A stretch of 64,000 nt of DNA from Tsukamurella tyrosinosolvens. GTDB taxonomy: Bacteria > Actinomycetota > Actinomycetes > Mycobacteriales > Mycobacteriaceae. The stretch spans positions 3,968,001 through 4,032,000 of the forward strand of contig NZ_FNSA01000003.1 in NCBI RefSeq assembly GCF_900104775.1, written 5' to 3'. This document shows, piece by piece, positions 1 to 7,382 of the stretch. The notes under the pieces are model-generated. The model saw nothing but the letters and a program-made list of their open reading frames with translations, did not search any database and was not told the DNA's origin. Both the position numbers and the translations under genes were made by a program. Numbering within the stretch: position 1 is the first letter of the stretch; each line of letters opens with the position of its first letter.

Positions 1-1
1 C

Positions 2-523
2 CGCGCGCTGCAGCAGTTCCTCGCCGACGTCTTCTGGGGCGACCTCGACGTGCTGCTCCTCGACCTTCCGCCCGGCACCGGTGACGTCGCGATCTCCATC
101 GCCCAGCTCATCCCCGGCGCCGAGATCCTCGTGGTCACGACCCCGCAGACCGCGGCCGCCGAGGTCGCCGAGCGGGCCGGCGCCATCGCGCTGCAGACCC
201 GCCAGCGCGTGGCCGGCGTCATCGAGAACATGTCGGGGCTCACGCTGCCCGACGGGACCGTGATGGACGTCTTCGGCTCCGGCGGCGGCGAGCAGGTCGC
301 GGCGCGCCTCACCCGCGCCGTGGGCGCCGACGTGCCCCTCCTCGGCCAGATCCCGCTGGACCCGCAGCTCCGCGAAGCCGGCGACTCCGGGACCCCGGTG
401 GTGCTCTCCGCGCCGGATTCCCCCACCGGCGCCGCCCTCCGCGCCATCGCCGACAAGCTCGCCGTCCGCAAGCGCGGCCTGGCCGGCATGTCGCTGGGCA
501 TCGACACCACCCGCCACCTGTAG
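2..523 (+). CDS. mrp: Mrp/ApbC P-loop ATPase, C-terminal part (5' end outside window)
   Basis: The reading frame is open from base 2 and continues upstream of the window. It lacks the N-terminal P-loop but retains the DLPPGTGD segment near residue 21 of the visible part, the VVTTPQ strand and the GVIENMSG segment that mark Mrp/NBP35 ATPases, which assemble and deliver Fe-S clusters. The CxxC pair that follows the IENMS segment in E. coli-type Mrp is absent, and the visible part contains no cysteine at all, which as I recall is also true of actinobacterial Mrp. It sits near tatB and htrA, as in M. tuberculosis, where mrp lies a few genes beyond tatB. An internal GTG at 50 is not a plausible start because homology extends upstream of it. 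Confidence 0.93.
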   Translation, partial: RALQQFLADVFWGDLDVLLLDLPPGTGDVAISIAQLIPGAEILVVTTPQTAAAEVAERAGAIALQTRQRVAGVIENMSGLTLPDGTVMDVFGSGGGEQVAARLTRAVGADVPLLGQIPLDPQLREAGDSGTPVVLSAPDSPTGAALRAIADKLAVRKRGLAGMSLGIDTTRHL

Positions 524-550
524 CCCGACGGTCCGCCGCCCGCCCGCGCC

Positions 551-610
551 GCGGGTAGCGATGGGGCGGGTAACGATGCGGCGGGTGACGATGCGGCGGG
601 TGACGATCCG
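551..610. repeat. Four tandem copies of a 15-bp unit
   Basis: Consensus GCGGGTRACGATGCG is repeated four times without gaps (551-565, 566-580, 581-595, 596-610) with one to three changes per copy. It lies between the mrp stop codon and the first 58-bp palindromic repeat. It does not belong to any recognisable gene. It is too short and has no spacers, so it is not a CRISPR array. Confidence 0.85.
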
Positions 611-620
611 AACGTCCGCT

Positions 621-678
621 GCCGAAAGTCGTGGGCGCTGCCAGTACTCGGCAGCGTTCGGAGTTACCGGCAGCGCGA
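621..678 (+). repeat. 58-bp palindromic repeat, copy 1 (downstream of the AbiEi-like gene)
   Basis: This segment matches 1778-1835 in the same orientation at 55 of 58 positions. From base 617 it has an ordered layout: CGCTGCC, 12 nt, CGCTGCC, 7 nt, GGCAGCG, 12 nt, GGCAGCG, with a further GGCAGCG at 690. The centre CGCTGCC-AGTACTC-GGCAGCG (636-656) is a perfect 7-bp-arm hairpin. It begins 42 bp beyond the stop codon of the 720-1640 gene. It could be a REP-like element, a transcription terminator or a protein-binding array. Confidence 0.85.
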
Positions 679-719
679 TAGCGAACACCGGCAGCGGATG
701 GAGTTCAGGCCGCGCACGA

Positions 720-1640
720 TCACGCGACCGACTGGACGATGCCATTGCGCGCCATCGCGGGGAGGAGCAACCGTCGCAGACCGTCGTTCGCGTTGAGCAC
801 GCGCCAGCGCCAGCGGACGACCTCGATCCCCGCGTCCGCGAACAACTCGTGACGTCGCTTCTCCTCGGCCATCGCCGCATCGACGTCCGCGGGCTCGTCG
901 CCGTACTTGCCCCGGCCGTCGAACTCGCCGGTCATCGTGCCCCAATCGAAATCGGCGTAGAAGAGCTCGTCGCCGAGGACCCGCGGTACCTGCAGGCGCG
1001 GCGCCGGAAGGCCGGCCGAGAGCATCTGCATGCGCGACAACGACTCGCCCGCCGACTCGCTGCACTCCACGGACAACGCCAGCGCCCGACGTGCGAGCGC
1101 GGCACCCCGGCAGCGGCCCAGCACCGAGATGCAGTCCTCCAACTCCGCCAACGGCACCGGGGCCGGTTCGTCCGGCTGCGCGAACCGCGGTACCAGCCGG
1201 ACGGCGTCGAAGGCGACCACCGCGCGTTCGAGCCCGCCGGTCATGGCGGCATCCACCGCGGTGCGACACCGTGAGGTCACGAACACGCCGTCGAGGACCA
1301 TCACGTGTTGCGCGGGCAGCGGCCGCGCGTGCACGTGAAGCGTGCGTCGTCGGTACCCACCGCTCGTGCGATCGATCGTGAAATGGACGTACTTCCGTTC
1401 GGGCCGCAGGAAGGGGATTCCGTGGAGGGCCGCAGCACTTTCGTGACTGACGACACCGTCGCAGGTCAGCGCCGTCGCGCGCACCCGGTCGCGGTCTGTC
1501 ACCCACGGCGGAGCGTCGTCGTTGCGCTCACCGTAGACGCCGTGCGCGAGGCGCTGGATCTTCTCCTCGGTGGCCCGCACGATCCGCGCATCGCTCCATC
1601 CCATGGCCGCGAGCTGCTGTCGTGTCCAGATCTCCCCCAT
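720..1640 (-). CDS. AbiEi-type HTH / nuclease-like protein of unknown function
   Basis: A 306-residue protein. The N terminus (WTRQQLAAMGWSDARI, then a basic helix ending RLAHGVYG) resembles the winged-helix region of AbiEi-family antitoxin-like proteins. The C-terminal part (EFDGRGKYGDEP, EKRRHELFADAGIEVVRW) resembles the small DUF559/Vsr-like endonuclease fold that often follows it in actinobacteria. The ATG at 1640 fits the family start; an in-frame upstream extension to 1715 is possible. No partner toxin is adjacent, so a working type IV toxin-antitoxin pair is not supported. The gene is bracketed by 58-bp repeats and has two DnaA-box-like sequences upstream, which suggests a dispersed or mobile unit inserted between mrp and tatB. 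Function is unknown. Confidence 0.72.
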   Translation of the reverse strand: MGEIWTRQQLAAMGWSDARIVRATEEKIQRLAHGVYGERNDDAPPWVTDRDRVRATALTCDGVVSHESAAALHGIPFLRPERKYVHFTIDRTSGGYRRRTLHVHARPLPAQHVMVLDGVFVTSRCRTAVDAAMTGGLERAVVAFDAVRLVPRFAQPDEPAPVPLAELEDCISVLGRCRGAALARRALALSVECSESAGESLSRMQMLSAGLPAPRLQVPRVLGDELFYADFDWGTMTGEFDGRGKYGDEPADVDAAMAEEKRRHELFADAGIEVVRWRWRVLNANDGLRRLLLPAMARNGIVQSVA

Positions 1641-1689
1641 GAGGCAAGTGAACACCGCCACGCCCCCGCGCCGACCGATCCGCGGGCGT

Positions 1690-1716
1690 TCATCCACAGG
1701 TTCGGCGTTATCCACA
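1690..1716. promoter_or_regulatory. Two DnaA-box-like nonamers upstream of the AbiEi-like gene
   Basis: TTATCCACA at 1708-1716 is an exact match to the DnaA-box consensus. TCATCCACA at 1690-1698 differs by one base, has the same orientation and starts 18 bp away. They lie 50-76 bp upstream of the start codon of the minus-strand gene ending at 720, in its promoter region. No dnaA/dnaN genes are nearby, so this is not oriC. Confidence 0.5.
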
Positions 1717-1777
1717 GCCGGCCCACATCACCCGGGGTCTCCGCCGTCTCGCTACCACGCTCGCGATGCGGAACGAT

Positions 1778-1835
1778 GCCGAAAGCCGTGGGCGCTGCCA
1801 GTACTCGGCAGCGTTCGGAGATATCGGCAGCGCGA
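1778..1835 (+). repeat. 58-bp palindromic repeat, copy 2 (upstream of the AbiEi-like gene)
   Basis: This is the partner of 621-678, in the same orientation with three mismatches. The CGCTGCC/GGCAGCG hairpin (1793-1813) and the third arm (1826-1832) are conserved, while the outermost left arm has one change (CGATGCC at 1774). It ends 44 bp before the tatB stop codon, so the repeat pair encloses about 1.1 kb containing a single gene. Confidence 0.85.
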
Positions 1836-1879
1836 GCGCGACTGCCGGCAGTCTCGAGGATCAGCTGAGGGGCGGCGGG

Positions 1880-2380
1880 CTACGTCGCGTCGACGTCGAA
1901 GGGTGGGCGCTCCTCGGGAGCGAGCGGCTTGTGCATCCGCGGCATCGTCGGCATCGGCCCGGCCGGGACCTCGGGCTGCGTCTTCTCCAGCGACGTGCCC
2001 TTCTCCAGCGAGGCGACGGGTGCGACGGGCGCGGCCGCGTCGACCGCCTTGCGCAGGTTCAGCGCGTCGGCGGTGGAGCGCACCTGCTCGCTCATCTCGC
2101 GGATCACGGTGTCGTCGCCGCTCAGCAGGTGCTTGGTGACGATGGCGGTGGGTGTCATGCCGCGCAGGTTCTGGATCTGCTGCAGGGGCTCGCGGATCGC
2201 GTCGAAGTCGCCGCCCATGTCGTCCTTGAGCTGCTGGGTCGCGCCGGTGGCGTAGTCGCGCACCTGCCGCAGCGACGTGAAGAACCAGTTGACCGCGCCC
2301 GGGAGTCGCTCCGGCCCCAGGATCACCAGACCCACGACGACCAGCATGAGGATCTCCCCCATGCCGAGATTCGAGAACAC
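1880..2380 (-). CDS. tatB: Sec-independent protein translocase subunit TatB
   Basis: A 166-residue protein of the TatA/B family. It has one N-terminal membrane helix (about residues 7-22, [20 protein letters not shown]) followed at once by the hallmark ILGPERLP hinge, an amphipathic helix and a long polar, proline-rich cytoplasmic tail, which distinguishes TatB from the shorter TatA. TatB works with TatC as the receptor for folded twin-arginine substrates in the cytoplasmic membrane. It follows htrA in the same orientation after 85 bp, the order seen in M. tuberculosis (Rv1223-Rv1224), where it belongs to the sigE neighbourhood. Confidence 0.95.
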   Translation of the reverse strand: MFSNLGMGEILMLVVVGLVILGPERLPGAVNWFFTSLRQVRDYATGATQQLKDDMGGDFDAIREPLQQIQNLRGMTPTAIVTKHLLSGDDTVIREMSEQVRSTADALNLRKAVDAAAPVAPVASLEKGTSLEKTQPEVPAGPMPTMPRMHKPLAPEERPPFDVDAT

Positions 2381-2465
2381 CCCGCCATGCTACGGGAAGC
2401 TCAGCACCGACCGCACCCCGCGGCGGCGCACCCGGCGCCTCGGCGCGGCGGCCCGGCTCAGCGGC

Positions 2466-3938
2466 TCAGCTCAGCGGTTCGGGCGTGACCTTGATGGGGA
2501 CCTGCCGCCCGTCGCGGGCGACGGTCACCGTCGTCTCCTTGCCCACACCGGCGGCGCGGATGGCGACGATGACGTCGGCGGCCTCCGCCACCTCGGTGTC
2601 GCCGACCTTGGTGATGACGTCGCCCTCGCGGATGCCCGCCTTCTCGGCGGCGCCGCCCTTCTTCACGTTCTCCACGCGCACGCCGGACGCGGCCTCGTTG
2701 CTGACCTCGCGACCGTTGATGCCGAGGTCGGCGTGGACCACCTTCTGGCCGCGGATGATCGACTCGGCGATCGGCCAGGCGACGTTGGAGGCGATGGCGA
2801 AGTTCAGGCCGATCGAGCCGCCGCCTCCGGGCGAGAGCCCGAGGGTGTTGATCCCGATCTGCCGGCCCTGCAGATCCAGCAGGGGGCCGCCGGAGTTGCC
2901 GGGGTTGATCGCGGCGTCGGTCTGCACCGAGTCGAAGGTCGCGGGCGGGTTCGGACCGCTCGCGGGCCCCTGGACGGGACGGTGCGTCGCGGACACCACG
3001 CCGGAGGTGACGGTGCGGCGCAGGCCCAACGGGGAGCCGATGGCCACGACCTGCTGCCCGGCGACGAGCTCGCCGGAGTCGCCGCGGGCGATCTGCTGCA
3101 GCCCGTCGACGGAGACCTTGACGACGGCCACGTCGGTGTACGGATCCGTCCCGACGAGCTGCGCCGGGGTCCGGGTGCCGTTGAAGAAGACGACCTCGAT
3201 CTTGGCGTCCTTGTTGGTGGACGCGGTCTCGACGACGTGGTTGTTCGTCATGATGTAGCCGCGCTCGGCGTCGATGACAGAGCCGGACCCGGTCTCGCCG
3301 GAGGTCTTGGTGCGCACCTCGATGGTGACGACGCTCGCCCCGACCTTCCCGACCATGGAGGCGACGGCGCCGGCCTCGGCGGGCTTGCCCTCGGCCGCCG
3401 GCAGCGAGACCCGCGAGTCGGTGAGCTTCTCGATCGTGGTGCCGGTGATCCGGCCGATGGCGCCGCCGAGCAGGCCGATGACCAGTGCCAGCACACCGAG
3501 GACGGCCAGGGCGCGGACGGAGACGCGGCGGCCGAACAGGACGTCGCGGACGCCGAGCTGCTCGGGATCGGGCTGCGGCACGGCCCGCGGGGGCGCCTTC
3601 AGGCCGGGCTCACCGATCCCGGCGAGCGACTCGGTGTCGCGCCACGGGTCCTCGGGCTCGGGTTCCGGCTCCGGGACGAGCGGCCCGGCGTACGGATCGC
3701 GCTGCAGCGCGTCGGTCGCACCCGGCGGGCGCGAGAAGGCCTCGGTGAGGACGGGATCGGGCGCGGCGGCCTGCGGCTGCGGCCCGCGTCCAGTGGCGCT
3801 GCGGACGGACTCGGGCGCGAAGGCACCGTCGACCCCCTCCGGCCTGCCGAAGACGACCTGCTCGCCCTCGGACACCGAGGGACGGTATGTGGGGCGCGGC
3901 TCCAGGCGCGGACGCCGAGTGTCGGGTTCGGAGGTCAC
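2466..3938 (-). CDS. htrA: Membrane-anchored HtrA-family serine protease
   Basis: A 490-residue protein. A long acidic, proline-rich cytoplasmic region (residues 1-138) precedes one membrane helix (about 141-163) and an extracytoplasmic trypsin-like domain with the catalytic triad H234 (TNNHVVE), D269 (DPYTDVAVV) and S349 (NPGNSGGPL). A C-terminal PDZ domain covers roughly 395-485. HtrA proteases and chaperones handle misfolded envelope proteins. It lies 10 bp after rseA, so sigE, rseA and htrA probably form one stress-response unit. In mycobacteria the corresponding protease is linked to SigE envelope-stress control. Confidence 0.94.
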   Translation of the reverse strand: MTSEPDTRRPRLEPRPTYRPSVSEGEQVVFGRPEGVDGAFAPESVRSATGRGPQPQAAAPDPVLTEAFSRPPGATDALQRDPYAGPLVPEPEPEPEDPWRDTESLAGIGEPGLKAPPRAVPQPDPEQLGVRDVLFGRRVSVRALAVLGVLALVIGLLGGAIGRITGTTIEKLTDSRVSLPAAEGKPAEAGAVASMVGKVGASVVTIEVRTKTSGETGSGSVIDAERGYIMTNNHVVETASTNKDAKIEVVFFNGTRTPAQLVGTDPYTDVAVVKVSVDGLQQIARGDSGELVAGQQVVAIGSPLGLRRTVTSGVVSATHRPVQGPASGPNPPATFDSVQTDAAINPGNSGGPLLDLQGRQIGINTLGLSPGGGGSIGLNFAIASNVAWPIAESIIRGQKVVHADLGINGREVSNEAASGVRVENVKKGGAAEKAGIREGDVITKVGDTEVAEAADVIVAIRAAGVGKETTVTVARDGRQVPIKVTPEPLS

Positions 3939-3948
3939 GGAGTCGAAT

Positions 3949-4329
3949 CTACCGAGCGTTCCGCCGCCGGCCGCGCTTGTCGCGCTCGTTGCGTCGCGAG
4001 GACTCGGGCGTGAAGGTCGGGAAGCCGTCGAACGGCGGCCGGCCGCCGTGGCAGTCCGTGGGGATCTGCGCGAGCTGGCCCAGCAGGTGGTGCGGCACGG
4101 TGATCTCGCCGGATTCGCGGAGCGCGGTGCGCACCTGGCGCTGCGCGTCGACCTCGGCCGCGCAGACGGCGCACTCGGCGATGTGGGTGCCGGCGCGCAG
4201 GTGCGCGTTCATCCGCAGCTCGCCGTCGACGAACGCGACGACCGCCTCGTACGCGAGGTGCTCGGTGGACGAGAACTCGCCCGGGCGGCGCGAGAAGGCG
4301 CGCTTGAAACTGCCACTGAGGTGCTCCAC
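3949..4329 (-). CDS. rseA: RseA-type zinc-binding anti-sigma factor for SigE
   Basis: A 126-residue soluble protein with the ZAS motif H-X3-C-X2-C (H49, C53, C56 in THIAECAVC), the zinc-coordinating core of anti-sigma factors that hold ECF sigma factors inactive. The C-terminal tail is strongly basic. It sits between sigE (120 bp upstream) and htrA in the order of M. tuberculosis Rv1221-Rv1222-Rv1223. No membrane helix is seen, so it is cytoplasmic. In mycobacteria RseA is released from SigE by phosphorylation-triggered proteolysis; whether that applies here is inference. Confidence 0.9.
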   Translation of the reverse strand: MEHLSGSFKRAFSRRPGEFSSTEHLAYEAVVAFVDGELRMNAHLRAGTHIAECAVCAAEVDAQRQVRTALRESGEITVPHHLLGQLAQIPTDCHGGRPPFDGFPTFTPESSRRNERDKRGRRRNAR

Positions 4330-4449
4330 GCCGCTCCCCTCCTCTGCTCGGTCCGATGGGCGTACCGCGGTTCTACCGCCACAGTACCTGCACTCCTGGG
4401 TTCAACGACCGGAGTCGCTCGGGAGTTCCCGACGGTGCCGGGGGCGCGC

Positions 4450-5103
4450 TCAGTAGGCGAGCGCGGCGCTGCTGGTCAGCCCCTGATTCGCCAGTGCCTC
4501 GCGGATGGACTTGCGACCGCGATGGATGCGCGAGCGTACCGTGCCGAGCTTCACACCCAGGGTGGCCGCGACCTCCTCGTAGGAGAGGCCCTCGATGTCG
4601 GCGAGGACGACGGCGGCGCGGAACTCCGGCGCCAGCGCGTCGAGCGCGTTCTGCAGCTGCGGGCCGAGGTTGGCGTCCGCGTAGATCTGGCCGGGGTCCG
4701 GGTCGCTCGACGGTACGCGTTCGTAGTCCTCCGGCAGCGCCTCCATGCGGATGCGGTTGCGGCGGCGGACCATGTCGAGGAACAGGTTCGTGGTGATGCG
4801 GTGCAGCCAGCCCTCGAAGGTGCCGGGCTCGTAGCTCTGGAGGCTGCGGAAGACGCGGATGAAGGTCTCCTGGGTGAGGTCCTCGGCGTCCTGCGCGTTG
4901 CCGGAGAGGCGGTAGGCGAGGCGGTACACGCGGTCGGCGTGCTCGCGGACGAGTTCGTCCCAGGTGGGCATGTCAGCACGGTCGCCCGACGCATCGAATG
5001 CGGCGGTACCCGCGGGTTCGGCAGCGCGCTCGTCGTCGAACGTCGCGTACGCAGCCTGGGGCTGCGGCTCCTGCCGGGGTCCGGCCTTGCGGGCCAGGGC
5101 CAT
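4450..5103 (-). CDS. sigE: ECF RNA polymerase sigma factor SigE
   Basis: A 217-residue ECF sigma factor. Region 2 (about residues 50-115) contains [28 protein letters not shown] and the DMVRRR segment. Region 4 (about 150-205) contains the helix-turn-helix [25 protein letters not shown]. The start is supported by an AGGAGG Shine-Dalgarno sequence a few bases upstream. An internal ATG at 4971 (MPTWDELV) could give a shorter form, as M. tuberculosis sigE also uses several starts. It directs envelope-stress transcription and heads the sigE-rseA-htrA series. A GGGAAC-18-GTT promoter lies upstream. Confidence 0.94.
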   Translation of the reverse strand: MALARKAGPRQEPQPQAAYATFDDERAAEPAGTAAFDASGDRADMPTWDELVREHADRVYRLAYRLSGNAQDAEDLTQETFIRVFRSLQSYEPGTFEGWLHRITTNLFLDMVRRRNRIRMEALPEDYERVPSSDPDPGQIYADANLGPQLQNALDALAPEFRAAVVLADIEGLSYEEVAATLGVKLGTVRSRIHRGRKSIREALANQGLTSSAALAY

Positions 5104-5154
5104 GCGCTCCTCCTCGTGCCACCGCCGCTCGGCGGGGCGCTCTTACTACTGCAG

Positions 5155-5181
5155 AACTCCCGGGGCGACCGTTTTGTTCCC
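5155..5181 (-). promoter_or_regulatory. Candidate ECF (SigE/SigH-type) promoter of sigE
   Basis: On the minus strand, GGGAAC (5181-5176) is followed after 18 nt by GTT (5157-5155). This matches the GGAAC-N17/19-GTT pattern of mycobacterial SigH/SigE promoters. The expected transcript would start 40-50 bp upstream of the sigE start codon. Confidence 0.6.
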
Positions 5182-5333
5182 ACGATCGGCAATTCCACGT
5201 CGGGCGTTCTTCACTGTCCGATACCTTTCCCTGCCGCGGTGTGGGAGCGCTGATTCCTCCCTGAGTGTTGCCTGTGCATGCATCGCGATTGCTAACGATC
5301 GCGTCACGAGAGGGTGACCGGTGGGCGACGGGC

Positions 5334-5339
5334 TACCAT
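5334..5339 (+). promoter_or_regulatory. -10 element for a leaderless O-methyltransferase transcript
   Basis: TACCAT ends 6 nt before the GTG start at 5346, so transcription would begin at or next to the start codon. No Shine-Dalgarno sequence is present. Confidence 0.5.
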
Positions 5340-5345
5340 TGCGGC

Positions 5346-5999
5346 GTGTCTGACTCCGCCGCATCCGCCCTCGTCACGTACGCCGAGAACGCCATCGTCG
5401 AGGACGAGGCGATGTCCTCCGCCCGCGAGCGCGCCGCCGACCTGGGCGTCGACGCCGTCTCCCCGTCGGTGGGTGCCCTGCTGTCGGTGTTCGCCGCGGC
5501 GGGCGGCGCGAAGTCCGTGGTCGAGGTCGGGACGGGAGCCGGGATCAGCGGCCTGTGGCTGCTCTCGGGCATGCGCCCCGATTCGGTGCTCACGACGATC
5601 GACTCGGAGCAGGAGTTCCAGGCCGCCGCGAAGATCGGCTTCCAGCAGGCGGGCGTCGCCGCGAACCGCACGCGTCTCATCAACGGCCACGCCCTCGACG
5701 TGCTGCCCCGCCTCGCCGACGCCGCCTACGATCTCATCTTCCTCGACGGCGAGCCCGTCGATCACCCGCGCTACGTGATCGACGCGGTGCGCCTGCTCCG
5801 CCCCGGCGGCGTCGTCGTGGTGAACCTCGGCGACGCGGGCTACCGCATCCCCGATCCGGAGGCCTACGACGACGAGGCCTTCGCCGCCCGCGAGGCCACC
5901 CGCATCATCGCCGCCGACGAGAACCTGCTCCCCGTCATCCTCCCCCTGGGCGGCGGACTCGTCGCCGCCGCGAAGGCCTTCGTCCCCCCGGAGCAGTAG
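5346..5999 (+). CDS. SAM-dependent O-methyltransferase (Rv1220c-like)
   Basis: A 217-residue class I methyltransferase of the caffeoyl-CoA/catechol O-methyltransferase-like family. It carries the SAM-binding motif VEVGTGAGISGLWLL near residue 59 and the acidic motif DLIFLDGEP in the middle of the domain. The GTG at 5346 is preferred because a -10 box lies 6 nt upstream and homology begins there; an upstream ATG at 5265 would add 27 unrelated residues. It is divergent from sigE, as is Rv1220c in M. tuberculosis. The substrate is unknown. Confidence 0.88.
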   Translation: MSDSAASALVTYAENAIVEDEAMSSARERAADLGVDAVSPSVGALLSVFAAAGGAKSVVEVGTGAGISGLWLLSGMRPDSVLTTIDSEQEFQAAAKIGFQQAGVAANRTRLINGHALDVLPRLADAAYDLIFLDGEPVDHPRYVIDAVRLLRPGGVVVVNLGDAGYRIPDPEAYDDEAFAAREATRIIAADENLLPVILPLGGGLVAAAKAFVPPEQ

Positions 6000-6003
6000 G
6001 CCG

Positions 6004-6966
6004 CTACCGCTGCACCGCCTTGGCGACGGTGACGCACCGCGTGATCCGGTCCCGTTCGTCCGCGTCGAGCGCTCGGTCCCTGCGGCGCGCGCCCTCCACC
6101 GCCCGGTGCGCACCCAGGATCATCCGGACGATCACCCAGTCCCGGGCGCGGTCCTCGTCGAATCCCGCCGCCTCGACCACGGTGTAGAACCGGCGCTGGA
6201 TGGACTCGCGCACGTAGCCCGACATCTCCTCCCAGCGGTGCCACAGCAGCGGCGCGACCTCGTAGTGCGGATCGCCCGACGTCGGGCGCGGGGCGATCGC
6301 CAGCCAGGGAGCCCGGTCCGCCGCGAGGACGTTCGCGAAGTGCAGATCGCCGTGGACGATCCGCCCGACCGATTCCGGGTCGTCGACGAACGCCCGGCCG
6401 CGGGCCAGCGCCAGGTCGACGAGCCGCGGCGGGACCGGCACGTGCCGACGGTCCGCCTCGAGCGCGTCGAGCCCCGCGCGCAGGACTCCGGTGAGCGGGC
6501 GCAGCCGCCCCGGAGCCAGCCGGTGCAGCCGCCCGTACAGGCCCGCGACGATCTCGCACGCCTCCAGGTCCCACTCCTGCGTCAGGTCCCGCTTGCCGAG
6601 CTTCTCGAGCAGCAGCGCGCGCCGCGCGGGGTCGGCGCGCATCAGGCGCACGGCACCGTCGCCGCCCCAGTGCTGCAGGGCCAGGTGCTCCTGTGCGGTC
6701 TCCTCCGCACCGTCGAAGGCGAGCTTGAGGACGGCCTCGCCGTCCGGCCCGCGGACCGGGACGACCAGCGAAGCGCGCCCGGCCCGCACTTCCCCCGACG
6801 GTGCCAGCCGCCATTCGGCGAGCACATCGTCGGCGAGACGCGGCAACCGGTCGAGCCACCCCTCCCAGTCCGGCCCGAGCCGGCGCCGCGCGTCGAGCTC
6901 GGCCGGGATGTCCACGCCGCCCGGTCGGTGCGCGCCGCCGCGGGACCGCTCGTGCTCGGGTCTCAC
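6004..6966 (-). CDS. APH(6)/hydroxyurea-type aminoglycoside phosphotransferase homologue with altered active site
   Basis: A 320-residue protein of the streptomycin 6-/hydroxyurea phosphotransferase family. It has the ATP-contacting lysine (K81 in AVLKLAF), the catalytic loop IVHGDLHFANVL (D207, N212) and the downstream GDPHYEVAPLLWHRW segment. In the magnesium-binding loop, usually IDPK, this protein reads LAIAPRP with alanine at 225 where the family has aspartate, so kinase activity may be lost or changed. The GTG start overlaps the vapC stop codon by 4 bp, showing translational coupling to the toxin-antitoxin pair. A drug-resistance role is not established. Confidence 0.82.
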   Translation of the reverse strand: MRPEHERSRGGAHRPGGVDIPAELDARRRLGPDWEGWLDRLPRLADDVLAEWRLAPSGEVRAGRASLVVPVRGPDGEAVLKLAFDGAEETAQEHLALQHWGGDGAVRLMRADPARRALLLEKLGKRDLTQEWDLEACEIVAGLYGRLHRLAPGRLRPLTGVLRAGLDALEADRRHVPVPPRLVDLALARGRAFVDDPESVGRIVHGDLHFANVLAADRAPWLAIAPRPTSGDPHYEVAPLLWHRWEEMSGYVRESIQRRFYTVVEAAGFDEDRARDWVIVRMILGAHRAVEGARRRDRALDADERDRITRCVTVAKAVQR

Positions 6967-7382
6967 GGCAGAAGGGTCAGCGCTGCCACGTGGTTCGGGC
7001 GTACCACCGTGAAGTGACGGTGATCAAGGGTCGCAACCTCGACCACGTTCAGACGCTCGGCCACGGCGACGACCGCCGCGTCGGTCGTGCCGAGAGGCAA
7101 GTCACCGTACTGCTCGACCAGCTCGGCGGCCCGACGATAGTCCTGGTCAGTGAGGCTCTCGACGCGAAAGGTCCCGTCGGCCAATGATGTCAGGAACGAT
7201 GCCTCGATCCTGGGATTTCCCCGCGTGCCCAGCAGGTATCCGACTTCCGCGACCACCGGTGCGGGGATGACGATCGGCCGCCGGGCCATATGCATCCCAG
7301 CGAACATGTCGACGCACGGTCGGTAGTCGGGGTCACTGACGATCGCGGCCGCGACCAACGGGCCCGTATCGCATATGACCAT
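6963..7382 (-). CDS. vapC: VapC-type PIN-domain toxin
   Basis: A 139-residue PIN-domain protein with the expected acidic cluster D5 (ICDTGPLVA), E46 (VAEVGYLL), D101 (TTDAAVVAVA) and D120 (TLDHRHF) for magnesium-dependent RNA cleavage. VapC toxins cut tRNA or rRNA and are held inactive by VapB. The ATG at 7382 directly abuts the stop codon of the antitoxin-like gene, with no spacing. The 3' end overlaps the APH-like gene, so the three are probably one transcript. The RNA target cannot be read from sequence. Confidence 0.9.
   Translation of the reverse strand: MVICDTGPLVAAAIVSDPDYRPCVDMFAGMHMARRPIVIPAPVVAEVGYLLGTRGNPRIEASFLTSLADGTFRVESLTDQDYRRAAELVEQYGDLPLGTTDAAVVAVAERLNVVEVATLDHRHFTVVRPNHVAALTLLP

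Noticed and set aside
551-610. Short tandem repeat as a CRISPR array
   Set aside because: The 15-bp units are contiguous without spacers, and no cas gene is present.
720-1640. Complete type IV AbiE toxin-antitoxin pair
   Set aside because: No AbiEii nucleotidyltransferase-like toxin gene is adjacent; only the AbiEi-like helix-turn-helix resemblance is present.
1690-1716. DnaA boxes as chromosomal origin
   Set aside because: Only two boxes, no AT-rich unwinding element and no dnaA, dnaN or rnpA genes nearby.
2277-4013. Long open frame on the plus strand opposite htrA
   Set aside because: Antisense shadow of a high-GC gene: composition is Gly/Arg/Asp-rich with no family signature, while the minus strand encodes a complete HtrA protease.
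6004-6966. Functional streptomycin resistance gene
   Set aside because: The metal-binding Asp of the family is replaced by Ala and there is no resistance context; only family membership can be claimed.
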